64,000 bases of DNA from Piromyces finnis (taxonomy: Eukaryota; Neocallimastigomycota; Neocallimastigomycetes; Neocallimastigales; Neocallimastigaceae): NCBI GenBank assembly GCA_002104945.1, contig MCFH01000056.1, positions 48,501 through 112,500 on the forward strand. Reading direction: 5' to 3'. The notes under the pieces were generated by a model that was given only the letters and a program-made list of their open reading frames with translations, had not been told where the DNA came from and did not search any database. Shown here piece by piece: positions 1 through 10,402 of the stretch. Numbering within the stretch: position 1 is the stretch's first letter; every line of letters starts with the position of its first letter. The position numbers and the translations under genes were made by a program.

Positions 1-1044
1 TCAGAACCACCAGAAGTCACTAGACGGGGTTGTATCATGGTTTGTAGCGACAAGTTAACCAAAATGATATACTTAGTGGGGTTTAGAAGTATGCCTACTA
101 CCAAAGAAACAACATTAGCGTACTTACAACATGTATTCAAGTTGTATGGTTGTCCCAAATCGGTTACTACGGATCGTGGTGTCCAGTTCACTAGTAAGTT
201 GTGGAAGGACATTATGGAGTTCTTTTGCGTAGAAATAAATCTTGCTACCACTAGCCATCACGAAACGGTTGGTCAGGTAGAACGTAACAACTCCTACGTA
301 AGTATGTACCTTAGATGCTTTGTGAAGACCTTTGATGATGATGAATGGCTGAAATACTTGTACTTAGCTGAGTTCTTCTAAAATAATGCAGTACACAGTT
401 CTACCAAGCAGTCCCCATTCTTAGCTTTGTATAACTACCAGGTACATATGAATCCTCAAGACTCAGATCTTGTCCACTCACTTGGTGAAGCTCCTGTATT
501 AGATAGTTTTGCCCACAACTTAGGTAACCTAAAACACATGCTGGACATATCAAGAACACGGTTCTTGGACCACTTAGATAGTAGAAGAGAATTTAACTAC
601 CCAAAAATTAGGCTATTGGACTTGGTGTGGTTAAGAAAACCAGAAAATTACAACCCTCTCCCTTTCTACAAGCTACAAGCAAGGAAGTACGGACCCTTCA
701 AGATTATTGGAATTGATGAGAACAAGCTTAACTACCGGTTGGATATCAGCAAGTCACCTTTCCCCAACGTCTACCCAGTGTTTCATATCAGTGAACTTGA
801 ACCCTACCATAACAAACCTGAAGAACTAACACCTGCACCAGTGGGCTACCAGAAAATCATCAAAATCATGAATGCCAGAAGAAAGAAGGATAACTACCAA
901 TACTTAGCTACCTTTAGTGACTTTAGGCAAGAGTGGGTTGATGCTGATATCATCGGCAAGAACTCCCACTATGATAAGCTACTCAAGGAATTTCAAGATA
1001 AATGCTACCAGGAATTCATGGTTAGTGTCCAAAACCCTGCCTAG
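1..1044 (+). pseudogene. Ty3-type integrase C-terminal half (element 1), cut by window edge
   Basis: The frame is open from base 1, so the 5' part of the polyprotein lies outside the window. Visible are the second catalytic Asp (TTDRGVQFTSKLW) and the catalytic Glu (HHETVGQVERNNS) of a DDE integrase, then the C-terminal domain (LVWLRKP, YGPFKIIG, VYPVFHISELEPYH) and a weak chromodomain-like tail around residues 285-335. One in-frame TAA at 379-381 falls where the AEFxYNN motif of this family has Tyr, so this copy is probably dead. The stop is the only break seen, and the frame before and after it is the same. A purine-rich tract (1052-1064) and the 3' LTR follow directly. Confidence 0.88.
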
Positions 1045-1065
1045 GTTTTCTCCTTAGGGGGGCAT

Positions 1066-1983
1066 TGTAAGAAATATTTGTGGCCATAAGTTTGCCCACA
1101 AATATTTCAATTGAAACCATATATTCTGGTCACCATTTATTGGCCAGATATATACACAACCATATATTAATGGCTATTAATTAAATAGAAAGTTTATTTG
1201 CCTTATCCAATCAAGTGGTAAAGAAAATAAACTAATATAGTTAAATAGTATAGCTAAACTAACGTTAAATACTTTAGCGTTAGTATTAGAGTAAATTAAT
1301 ACCTATAGTAATAAATAATGTATATAATTATAATTAATAAATAAAAGATATAATTAATATATAATTATTTAAGTAAACATTATTTCATAAAATCTTTATA
1401 CATTTGTTGTAATTATTTTAGTGTTATAATATTTATTTTATTTCTTTTATTATTTTTTATAAAACTTTACTTAGTTATTAACTCGTATAGAGAGGTAATA
1501 ACTAACTTAATTAACTAAATTAATAACCTATTTACTAATAATATAAAAACACCTTTTACAATCTTAGAAATAAAGAAGTTGTCTTAGTGGTTAGTAACTA
1601 AGACTTTGATCCGAATGTCTAAAGTTCGAGACCTCTAAATTACTTTTTTTTAATTCATTTTATTTAATTTTGATTTTGATTTTTTACCAACATGAAATTC
1701 TTTGATTGGTTAAGAAATTTGAGTTGTAAAAAATCTTTTAAATTAATTTTAAAAATTTTAATATAAATACGAGTGAATTTTCCCAAATATTTAAAGAAAA
1801 TTGAGTTTTTATTAACTAATAAATTATTGTTAAATACTAACCTATTAAGTTAGAATTTATGTGTTTTTAATAATAATTTTAAATATTAATAATTATCAAT
1901 TAATAAAAGTGTTTTAAATTTACTAAGTTATTTTGGTAAATTATTATAAATTTCTTTTATTGTTAAGAACACATTTCTTTACA
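1066..1983 (+). repeat. 3' LTR of element 1 (918 bp, TG...CA)
   Basis: Starts TGTAAGAAATATT directly after the polypurine tract CCTTAGGGGGGCAT and ends TTTCTTTACA. The last ~400 bp are clearly related to the 444-bp LTR of element 5 (44218-44651 and 48003-48446), including the tRNA-like module. The first ~500 bp are not shared, so LTR length differs about twofold between relatives. No second LTR is in the window, so a target duplication cannot be checked. Confidence 0.82.
1576..1634 (+). promoter_or_regulatory. tRNA-like A/B-box module inside LTR
   Basis: TAGTGGTTAG (1586-1595) fits a Pol III A box and GTTCGAGACCT (1624-1634) fits a B box, with normal tRNA spacing. Between them CTTTGATCCGAATG resembles the anticodon region of tRNA-Gln(UUG). 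The acceptor stem does not close, so it is not a functional tRNA gene. The same module recurs in the LTRs of elements 5 and 3. Confidence 0.55.
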
Positions 1984-2143
1984 ATATTATAAAATCATTT
2001 CCTTTCGTAATTAGTTGTAAAAAGTATATGGAATATCAGTCACATTCATTTTATAGCAAATCTGACATTTATTAGAAATTAGATGGAATGATGTTAGTAT
2101 AAAATAAAATACAGAAATACATTTATCATTAATATCTCAATGT

Positions 2144-2540
2144 ATGTTTAATGAAAAATTAATAAATAAATACGATACTGACTATTATTATCCTGAATCA
2201 TCAGGAGAAGACATTGACATTTTCACAGATTGGCTTTTTCATAGAAGAAACAAATTTCGATTTTTCAAATATAGAAAACCGTATTGTAAAAACTGCAGTA
2301 AATGTCACAAACGGCGATAAAACAATACCAAAATCTTCAAAATATTGTTTTTCTTCATTAAATCAAAATAATCATGGAATAGGAGTTGCTAGTTTATCCA
2401 ATATATATGGAATTTTAATTAAAATTGGTGACGTTAATATTATTGAATCTCTTAGATACATTTTATCTATTTGTAGAAATGATAAAGGTATAATTATCAT
2501 GACTTTTGGAGGTGACTACGAATTATGGAAAACAAAGTAA
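2144..2540 (+). pseudogene. Fragment of subtilisin-like (S8) serine protease, frameshifted
   Basis: Reading from 2144 gives YYYPESSGEDIDIF, which resembles the segment leading to the catalytic Asp in S8 proteases. The frame is then lost near 2215 and homology continues in the next frame: GFFIEETNFDF, then NHGIGVASLSNIYG (catalytic His region, HG-x-x-VAS), then a GIIIMTFGG strand like the NMSFGG of subtilases. The Asp motif is destroyed by the indel and no Ser region is present. Length is about 130 codons against 350 or more for an intact enzyme. I read it as a decayed host gene fragment. Family assignment rests on motif order only. Confidence 0.5.
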
Positions 2541-3122
2541 ATCTTGAATATATTGAAGGATTTAATGGAAAACTGTAACAAGAACTAGTGATAACCACTA
2601 GGTTGTTGTAGGAATTAATAATAAATAAAATAAATAAATAAATAAAAACACAGAATTATAAATATTATAATAGTATTCACGATATGTAAAAAATTATCTT
2701 TTAGAAACAATATATCTTTTATATATCATTATTTATAATTATTTTATTTTATCATAATATTTTTTTTATAAATTAAATTAAAACTTTTATTTGTTTTGTT
2801 TATTTGTTGTTTTATTTTTTAGATTAAAAAATAAAAGATATTTTTTGTTTCATTTTATAGGCTTTTTTTATGCAACATACATTTATTATAATATATTGTA
2901 ATATATAGGTAATTTAATAAAAATTTATTGTGGATTATAAAATAAAGTTTTTTAACTCAGAATTTTTTTAATTACATTATCGATTATTTAAAATACGTTA
3001 TGTATTTTATTAATTATATAAGCCACAAATAAATATATATTTGTAAATAAAATTAACTTATGTAGCTTTTTTTCGAATAACTTTAAATAATTTTGTTAAG
3101 AGTCAATGAGGGTTAGTGTGAC
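2541..3122. repeat. AT-rich stretch; 2666-3122 duplicated at 21361-21816
   Basis: No gene seen. From about 2666 the sequence is the reverse complement of the segment directly 3' of the SINE at 20812-21360. The SINE and some 455 bp of its downstream flank therefore occur twice, in opposite orientations. Confidence 0.7.
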
Positions 3123-3365
3123 TTTTTGTTTTTAATTTCCTAGTTCATTTCTCCCATCAATCAGAATAAGCTCCAATGGTGGTTCTTAGAGAAACGTTGG
3201 CTCTTCCCTATTGCTAGATGGTTGTGACCCTTCTGGTCTGTCATACCGAATCTTCAGCTTCCACGCTCACTTAATCCATGTACATTAGATGCATGTCGTT
3301 GTACGATATTTCCAACTATAATACTAAGCCTCATATAGTCAATTTTGATCACGTGACAAACGCCC
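3123..3365 (-). mobile_element. SINE copy A, 3' part
   Basis: Reads on the minus strand as the 3' half of the tRNA-derived SINE found intact at 20812-21360. The poly(A) tail has decayed (TTTTTGTTTTT on the plus strand at 3123-3134). The copy is split at 3365 by element 2 and resumes at 10976. Confidence 0.8.
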
Positions 3366-3938
3366 TGATATAAGTTTCTTTTATGTTGTAGTAATTTAAT
3401 ATTAGTTTATTTATAATTTATTATATTAGGTGAAAAATATTTTATTACTATTAACTTCTCTCTTATTAATAATTTCACTTATAATATTTTTTTATTAATT
3501 ATTAAAGCTCTTCTCTCTAATTATTAATTATTTTTACATGAATATTTTTATATTATAAAATTCCTATAATATAATTGAATATCAATTATATAATGTAATG
3601 TATTCATAATATATGAATAATAATTAAATAGGATATAGTATAATATATTTTACATTTTATATGAAATATTACTATATAAGGAAAGGTAATATAATACAAA
3701 TAAGTATTACAATAAAATTAATACTAATATATAATATTAATATTTAAGAATATAATGAAATATGTACATGAATTCTATAACTAATATATAAATAATGTAT
3801 TATAATATATATCAATTATTATATTATTATTATGAAATATTATATATAAATTTCTAAAGATGAAATTGAATATTTTAAATAATAAAAATTATTTTAAATA
3901 TTGGCTAATATGTAGCTAGACATATTAATTTCATATCA
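3366..3938 (-). repeat. 3' LTR of element 2
   Basis: 573 bp, nearly identical to 10403-10975. On the minus strand it is preceded by a short purine tract (AGCAGGGAAGTTTC). Confidence 0.93.
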
Positions 3939-4250
3939 GAAACTTCCCTGCTAGAATTGAGCTATAATTATTAATTATTTGATATAATTAAAATAATTAT
4001 ATGCGAAATAATTTAATAAAATTTATATTGAAATATTTTTATAATTATATAAAAAAAATTAAAAATTTTTTTTTTTTGTTTTGTTTTGTTTATATATATA
4101 TGTATATATCTTTCTATTATTATTAATAATTAATATAATTATTAATCTACTAAGTTATCAATCTTCCTCTTACTTATTATTATAATTATATACTTATATA
4201 GTTAGTATATATATATTTTAATACATTTATAATTTTATTTCATTTTATTT

Positions 4251-7200
4251 CTACTCCCTGAATGGTAATATATTTTTAAAATGGACATTTCTTTCTAAAT
4301 ATTGTCCCGTCAGTTCATCTTGTAATTTAGCTGTGTTCCAAGATATTTCTCTAATAATAAAAGGACCAATAAAATAGGGTTCTAACTTGTTTCTTTGTTG
4401 GTTCCTAATCTTTACCTTATCCCCTATTTTGTAGTTATTTTTATTGTTCATACTTTGTTGAGCTAATCTTCTACTTTTCCAATAATTTATCGTCCCTAGC
4501 ATTTTACTGGCAGCTTGTTTTACCCATTTGGCGTGGTCTAGAAATCTTTCCATTAATAATTCTTCTATTGATCTTTCTTCTATACTTAATATTGAATTTC
4601 TTATATTTATATCAATTGGAATATTTTCTGATCTTCCATACAAGAGTTCAAAACTTGAATAACCAGTAGAAACAGATTTACAAGTTCGAATAGCCCATAA
4701 TGCAATTGGTAACAATACATCCCAGTTTTCATTGTTATCAGAGAAATTTCTTAATTGCTTACCAATTTCTCTGTTTCTGTTTTCCACCAGTCCATTAGAT
4801 TCCGGATGGTATGTACTAATGAAATGAATGTATACATCATAAAGATCTACAAATATTTTTGTGTACTCTGAAACAAATTGTACACCATTATCTGTTATTA
4901 TTAATTGTGGAGTTCCATGCCTACTAAATACTTCAACTAAGAAATTAGTTACGTCTTGAGAAATAGTAGTTCTAACTGGTTTTGCTTCCACCCATTTTGT
5001 AAAGTAATCCACACATACCATTATATATTTATTCCCAAGTGTGGTTTCTCTTAATGGACCTATAATATCAAGACCAAGTCTAACAAAGGGTGCTTCTACA
5101 GGAGTTCTAAACTTTTCTGTCGGCTTTGGTAATGGCTCAGATTTATTTAACTGACATATTTTACATAAGGAGACATATTTTTTTACATCAATGATTAAAT
5201 TTTTCCAATAAAATTTGTTTTTGATTCTTTCATAAGTTTTCTGTACTCCTTCATGTCCAATTCTATGCTCTTTTGCAATTATTTTAATTTTAGTGTAAGG
5301 GTCATCAATAATCTCCCTAAAATTATTATTATCCTTGAAATATAATTTATTGTCAATAGTGACAATTTTATCATTTAAAAATTTTTTCATAAAATCGGAA
5401 ACAAATTTTTCGTTCTCCTCCTCGGTAAAATTGGAACTATTGGTTTTGTTGGAAATATCGATATTTTTGATATTATTATTATTATTATTATCATTATTAT
5501 TATTATTATTATTAATTTCCAAATTATCCAAATTATTAGCAATAAACTTATTAATGTTACTATTATTCTCATCTTTATTATTATTGTCATTACCATCAGA
5601 AATAGTAGTGTTAACAATTAAATTCTCTTTCAAAGTTATTCTGGATAAAGCATCAGCAATTTTATTAGCTTTTCCTGGTTGATAAATAATATTAACTTTT
5701 AATTGACTAAATTTATCACACCAGCGTTGATGTTTCTTTGTATTCGGTTCTCCTTTCTTAATGATGGGAACTAAAGGTTCATGATCAGTATAAAGAATGG
5801 TTTGAAATGGATTCCCTAGAATATATGGTTCAAATTGTAAAAGACAATAATAAGCAGCAGTACCTTCTAATTCAGTAGTGGTATAATTTTCTTCCGTTTT
5901 CTTAATACTTCTACTAACAAAATAAACTGGGTGTTCAATATTGTCATCATATAACTGTAGTAAAACACCACCAATTCCATATCCACAAGCATCAGATCTA
6001 ATTATAAAAGGAACATCAAATTTAGGAAAACAAAGAGTTGGTGCATTAACTAGGCAATATATCAGATTTCTGAAACTTTGTTCTTGAATTTCTGTCCATT
6101 CATATTTAATTTTTTTCTTTAATAGTTTGCAAAGAGGAGCTGCAATAGCAGAATAATTTTCAATAAAATTTCTGTAATAACTAGTCATACCTAAAAATGA
6201 ACGTAGTTCAGAAATATCTCGTGGTGGGTTCATTTCTTTAATAGATGCGACTTTCTTTTCCAAAGGAAGTAAGCCATCAATAGTAACCCGATGACCTAAA
6301 GCCTCTATTTCAAGTTGACAAAAAGAACATTTCTCAATATTTAACTTTAATTTGTTATTACGTAAAATAGTAAAAACTTTTCTTAAGTCATTAATATGAT
6401 CTTCAAAACTGGGAGAATAAATAATAATATCATCTAAATATATTTGAACACATTCATTAATTAAATCGAAAAAGATACGATTCATTTCACGCTGAAAAGT
6501 GGCAGGAGCATTAGTTAATCCAAAAGGCATAACTTTAAAATAATAGTTACCAAATTTAGTGGTAAAAGAAGTTTTATCCATATCTTCTTTGAACATAGGA
6601 ATTTGATGATATCCACTAAATAAATCGATTGTTGAAAAGATTTTTGAGTCTTTAAGTGAGTCAAAAATTTCTTTGATTTTAGGTAGGGCGTATGCATCTT
6701 TAACAGTTACATTATTTAATTTTCTAAAATCAATGCAAAGGCGCCATTTTCCATTTTTCTTCTTAACCATAACCACTGGAGAAGCCCACGGAGAATGAGA
6801 CGGTTCAATTAGACCTTTATTAATTAGTTTTTCTAATTCTTCTTTTAAACCTGATAATTGAACTTGTGAAATATTATAAGCTTTTTGTTTAATAGGGCGC
6901 ACATTATCCTCCAAAATAATGTGGTGTGGTAACAAATTTGATGGTTCCAAATCATCAGAAGATACAGCAATAACATCATTAAAATTTTTAAGAAGAGAAC
7001 TAAATAAATTTTTATCAACATCGTTATCAACTTTGATATTAGAAATTATATTATTAATAATATCCATTTTATTATTATTATTATTTTCTATTTTGTTAGG
7101 TCTATTTTCTTCAACTACAGCTAAAATAGTACTAGCGGTTATATCTTCATAATCAAAATAAATATCTTCTACATCATTGGAATAGCAAGAAAGAGCTTGG

Positions 7201-8672
7201 GATTGAAATATAGAAATATCTTCAACATCAACAATAGGAATAAATTTATTATCAGAAGATTTCAAAATTAATGTTTTATCAACTGTATCAATCATAATGC
7301 GATTTTCATTTTGTGTTTTAAATCCAATAATAGCATCATAAAATGAATCGTTTTTATCTGATATTCTAAATATAGAATCAAATTCAATTTTGCCTATTTT
7401 TACATGAAGTTTCACTAGATCATATACTCTAGCAACATCATCAACCATTGCTTGTCTTATTCTTCCTCTAATTTGTCCTACAATTTCAAAATCTTTAATT
7501 TTATTATCTAAAAAGGAGCGCGTAATTAAATTTGTATTACTACATGCATCAATAAATATAGCTGCTGAATGGGAATTGATTGTACCATGAACAACTGCAA
7601 CATCATGATCGTTTACTTTGGTTCTTCCATCGATATTAATGAAATTATTATTTAATTTATACAAATTATTATTATTTTCATCAACTTCAGTGGTACTAAT
7701 AGTAATATTATCCAACTTTAAATTCTTTAATCCCTTAATTAATTCAGCTTTGGACGTTTTACTAACACCTAAAAGTTGTCCAAAAGTAATATTAGCTGGA
7801 GTATTTAATAAATCGGTACATATATTATATTCTTCTGAATCTTTTAGCATTTGGATTGAAGTTTTTGTTTTTATACTATTAGAATTATCACTAGGTAATA
7901 TATTTTCCAAAGTGGATTCTTCATTTATACGCGTGTTTTTACGCGTTTTCTTTACCTTATTAGCTTCTTTCATATCTATATCGGTATTTAAACTAGTAGT
8001 CTTATTTTTCTTTGATTTATCTTCATTTTCTAATTTAAAATTTACTTTCTTGGTTTTATTATTCTTATCAATTGAATTATCATTAATATTATTATTCAAT
8101 TTTATATTATTATTTATATCTTTTTCATTATTATTATTATCCGAAGTGTTATCTTTAATATTGCTATAATTATTTTTATTATTGATATTGATATTGTTAT
8201 TAATATTATTATTATCATTATTATTTAAATTATTATTGTTAAAATTATTACTAGAATTATTAGTATTATTATTGGTATTAAAATAATTATTACTAATATT
8301 ATTGTTAAAATTATTTTCATTTGTAATATTGCTATTCATATTATTAAAATTGTTATTATTCATATTATTAATGTTATTATTAGTGTTAATATTAGTATTA
8401 ATATTTTTAAAATTATTCTTTTCTCTTTCTGTATTAGGAATTCTGGAATATGGATTTTTAGCTTTTAATTTCTCATCTCGATGTCTTTTAGCTGCAGCAA
8501 CAATAGCTTCATAATTAGGTGAATAAGTAGTTGCTGTAACATCGGGATTCATTGTATTATTATTATTATTATAGTAATAGTTATTATTAGTGTTGGCAGT
8601 TTGATTAACGGAAGTTTGCCCTCTTCCATAACCTAGTTTTTTGTATAATATGTAGAGTTCATGTGTGGGCAA
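4251..8672 (-). CDS. pol: Element 2 pol: protease, RT, RNase H, integrase
   Basis: About 1473 codons with no AUG at the front, consistent with expression as a Gag-Pol fusion by -1 frameshifting. An asparagine-rich stretch covers residues ~30-210. A retropepsin-like site FIDACSNTNLI lies near residue 376, with Ala-Cys where DSG or DTG is usual. RT carries YLDD near 744 and MPFGLTNAPATFQ before it. RNase H has SDACGYGIG near 895. Integrase has the HHCC finger (H...H...CKIC, ~1140-1175), Asp in LGLDIIGPL (~1200), Asp in TDNGVQFVSEY (~1262) and Glu in HPESNGLVENRNR (~1297). The C-terminus ends soon after the GPF-type motif (YFIGPFIIRE), with no chromodomain. No internal stops. Confidence 0.93.
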   Translation of the reverse strand: MPTHELYILYKKLGYGRGQTSVNQTANTNNNYYYNNNNNTMNPDVTATTYSPNYEAIVAAAKRHRDEKLKAKNPYSRIPNTEREKNNFKNINTNINTNNNINNMNNNNFNNMNSNITNENNFNNNISNNYFNTNNNTNNSSNNFNNNNLNNNDNNNINNNININNKNNYSNIKDNTSDNNNNEKDINNNIKLNNNINDNSIDKNNKTKKVNFKLENEDKSKKNKTTSLNTDIDMKEANKVKKTRKNTRINEESTLENILPSDNSNSIKTKTSIQMLKDSEEYNICTDLLNTPANITFGQLLGVSKTSKAELIKGLKNLKLDNITISTTEVDENNNNLYKLNNNFINIDGRTKVNDHDVAVVHGTINSHSAAIFIDACSNTNLITRSFLDNKIKDFEIVGQIRGRIRQAMVDDVARVYDLVKLHVKIGKIEFDSIFRISDKNDSFYDAIIGFKTQNENRIMIDTVDKTLILKSSDNKFIPIVDVEDISIFQSQALSCYSNDVEDIYFDYEDITASTILAVVEENRPNKIENNNNNKMDIINNIISNIKVDNDVDKNLFSSLLKNFNDVIAVSSDDLEPSNLLPHHIILEDNVRPIKQKAYNISQVQLSGLKEELEKLINKGLIEPSHSPWASPVVMVKKKNGKWRLCIDFRKLNNVTVKDAYALPKIKEIFDSLKDSKIFSTIDLFSGYHQIPMFKEDMDKTSFTTKFGNYYFKVMPFGLTNAPATFQREMNRIFFDLINECVQIYLDDIIIYSPSFEDHINDLRKVFTILRNNKLKLNIEKCSFCQLEIEALGHRVTIDGLLPLEKKVASIKEMNPPRDISELRSFLGMTSYYRNFIENYSAIAAPLCKLLKKKIKYEWTEIQEQSFRNLIYCLVNAPTLCFPKFDVPFIIRSDACGYGIGGVLLQLYDDNIEHPVYFVSRSIKKTEENYTTTELEGTAAYYCLLQFEPYILGNPFQTILYTDHEPLVPIIKKGEPNTKKHQRWCDKFSQLKVNIIYQPGKANKIADALSRITLKENLIVNTTISDGNDNNNKDENNSNINKFIANNLDNLEINNNNNNNDNNNNNNIKNIDISNKTNSSNFTEEENEKFVSDFMKKFLNDKIVTIDNKLYFKDNNNFREIIDDPYTKIKIIAKEHRIGHEGVQKTYERIKNKFYWKNLIIDVKKYVSLCKICQLNKSEPLPKPTEKFRTPVEAPFVRLGLDIIGPLRETTLGNKYIMVCVDYFTKWVEAKPVRTTISQDVTNFLVEVFSRHGTPQLIITDNGVQFVSEYTKIFVDLYDVYIHFISTYHPESNGLVENRNREIGKQLRNFSDNNENWDVLLPIALWAIRTCKSVSTGYSSFELLYGRSENIPIDINIRNSILSIEERSIEELLMERFLDHAKWVKQAASKMLGTINYWKSRRLAQQSMNNKNNYKIGDKVKIRNQQRNKLEPYFIGPFIIREISWNTAKLQDELTGQYLERNVHFKNILPFRE

Positions 8673-9562
8673 AATCTGGCAATATGACCTGGTTCATGGC
8701 AGAAATAACAGGTCTTTATGTGTAAGTTCTGCATTCCGTTAATCAAATCATTCATTTCATCATTTTGATTATTAATGCTAGTAGTTAATCTTGTATTATT
8801 ATTAGAATTTGATATATTAGAATATTGTGTACTAGCACCATTATTCATACTATTATAGCTTTTACTATAATTAACATTATTACCATTATTATTACTATTA
8901 TTATTAACATTATTATTTACTTTAATATTATGTGGAGGATTGTAATTATTGTAATTATTCGAATATCTAGGCCTACTATAAGTATAATTCGAATTATTAT
9001 AATTGTTATTATTAGTACGACGGTAGTTCATAGACGAAGTACTAGCTCTAAGATTTGGACCATTATGAATTTCATAATATCTTTCAGCAATCCCCATAGC
9101 ATCTTCAATTGATTTTGGATCTGCGAATGCAACCTTTTCATAAACATCATCTTGTGCAACTAGAGCGAATTCATAGTCATACACAGAAATCTTGTCTTTG
9201 AATTCATCTGGCAGATCATCATAAAGCTTTATAAACTTTTTATCGAATTCTAATACATTTTCATTAACTTCAATTTTTAACATTTTTAATTTCCTAAATT
9301 TGGCAGCTTTATCATTGTTTGAATGATATTTCTTCATAAGTATTACTTTACATTCATTAAGAGATAAGTCTCTATTTACTTTTCTCCTATGTTCCAGAAT
9401 CGCTTTGGTAGCTTCTTCACGCGTACTAGCCAAAATATAACGGTAGATATCTTCATTAGCTACCTTTTCTATAGCTAACCAATTTTCTAAAAGATCCACC
9501 CAGGTATCTACATCTTGGTTAGTTCCTCCAATTGTTGGAAGTGGAATTTTAAATTCACCCAT
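8633..9562 (-). CDS. gag: Element 2 Gag (capsid-nucleocapsid)
   Basis: A 309-residue protein. The N-terminal ~175 residues resemble a Ty3-type capsid domain. An Asn/Ser/Tyr-rich linker follows, then one CCHC zinc knuckle near the C-terminus (CYFCHEPGHIARFC). The stop TAG at 8633-8635 directly follows an A AAA AAC heptamer, and pol overlaps gag by 40 bp in the -1 frame. The start MGEFKIPLP lies about 840 bp inside the 5' LTR boundary, leaving a long leader. Confidence 0.9.
   Translation of the reverse strand: MGEFKIPLPTIGGTNQDVDTWVDLLENWLAIEKVANEDIYRYILASTREEATKAILEHRRKVNRDLSLNECKVILMKKYHSNNDKAAKFRKLKMLKIEVNENVLEFDKKFIKLYDDLPDEFKDKISVYDYEFALVAQDDVYEKVAFADPKSIEDAMGIAERYYEIHNGPNLRASTSSMNYRRTNNNNYNNSNYTYSRPRYSNNYNNYNPPHNIKVNNNVNNNSNNNGNNVNYSKSYNSMNNGASTQYSNISNSNNNTRLTTSINNQNDEMNDLINGMQNLHIKTCYFCHEPGHIARFCPHMNSTYYTKN
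8636..8642 (-). promoter_or_regulatory. -1 ribosomal frameshift slippery heptamer A AAA AAC
   Basis: In the gag frame the codons are ACA AAA AAC TAG, so the X XXY YYZ heptamer A AAA AAC abuts the stop. A -1 slip yields AAA AAA CTA GGT, which is the pol frame. This is a well-known efficient slippery sequence in retroviruses. I did not identify a downstream pseudoknot by eye. Confidence 0.75.
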
Positions 9563-9649
9563 TATTGAATTGAAAATAGAATAAATAATTAAATGGTATT
9601 ATTATATGAAATAAAAAAAAAAAAATAAAATAAAAATAAATGTAATTCT

Positions 9650-9850
9650 TAATTATAAGATTAAAATAATGTAAATAATACAATATTTTAATTCTCTTTA
9701 AATAAAATAAAATAAAATAAAATAATTAAAATAGTTAGAATTAAAATAAGTAAGAAGATATAATATTTTAATTCACTTAGATAATGATAATTATAAAATA
9801 ATTAGAATTAAAATAAGTAAGAGAATACAATATTTTAATTCACTTAAAAT
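9650..9850. repeat. Tandem AT-rich repeats in element 2 leader
   Basis: About three imperfect copies of a roughly 85-bp unit containing TAAGTAAGA and ATATTTTAATTCACTT. They lie in the untranslated leader between the 5' LTR and gag. Nothing else is seen in 9563-10380. Confidence 0.5.
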
Positions 9851-10381
9851 AATATGAAAATTTCTTTAAAATAAAACTCACTATAACTAATATAGTTGGT
9901 AGTAAGCTTAATCAGATATTATAAAATAAGTAAAAATATTATAAAATATGTAATAATAATTCTTAAATATAAAATTCTTTATATATAATATAATGTTATA
10001 TAGTAATATAACATAAAACTTTTCAAACTATTGAATAAAAATAAAATAAATAATCTACCAACTAATAAACATATATGAATAAAAGATTAATCGTTTTTAT
10101 TCTGGTCCGATTTCCCCAGTTTCTCTTATTCAATTATATAAAAATAATAAAATTGTATTAATAATAATATTCTTGTGGATATTAGAATATAACTTGACTA
10201 AAGTAAATACTCTAAATTTCACAAAATACAAAGGTAAAATAAAGAAAATAAAAATAACAATTAATTCAATTCAATAATATCGCGTTTATTTTCCACTTAA
10301 TAATAAAACACTCAAACTAAATAATTAAATTCACCTATATTATAGATTTAATTAACTAATATTAATATCTTTTATTCTACA

Positions 10382-10399
10382 ACCTCACACTTCGCACCA
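10382..10399 (-). other. Primer binding site of element 2
   Basis: On the minus strand TGGTGCGAAGTGTGAGG begins 3 nt after the 5' LTR end. Starting with TGG, it would pair with the CCA end of a tRNA whose 3' end reads ...CTTCGCACCA. I cannot name the tRNA. It is the only canonical TGG-type site among the elements here. Confidence 0.7.
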
Positions 10400-10402
10400 A
10401 TT

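Noticed and set aside
1576-1634. Functional tRNA-Gln gene in the LTR
   Set aside because: A and B boxes are present but the acceptor and T stems do not close.
5335-5682. Leu/Ser-rich plus-strand protein, and similar hydrophobic frames at 7618-8169 and 8302-8514
   Set aside because: Antisense readings of the Asn-rich and other parts of element 2 pol.
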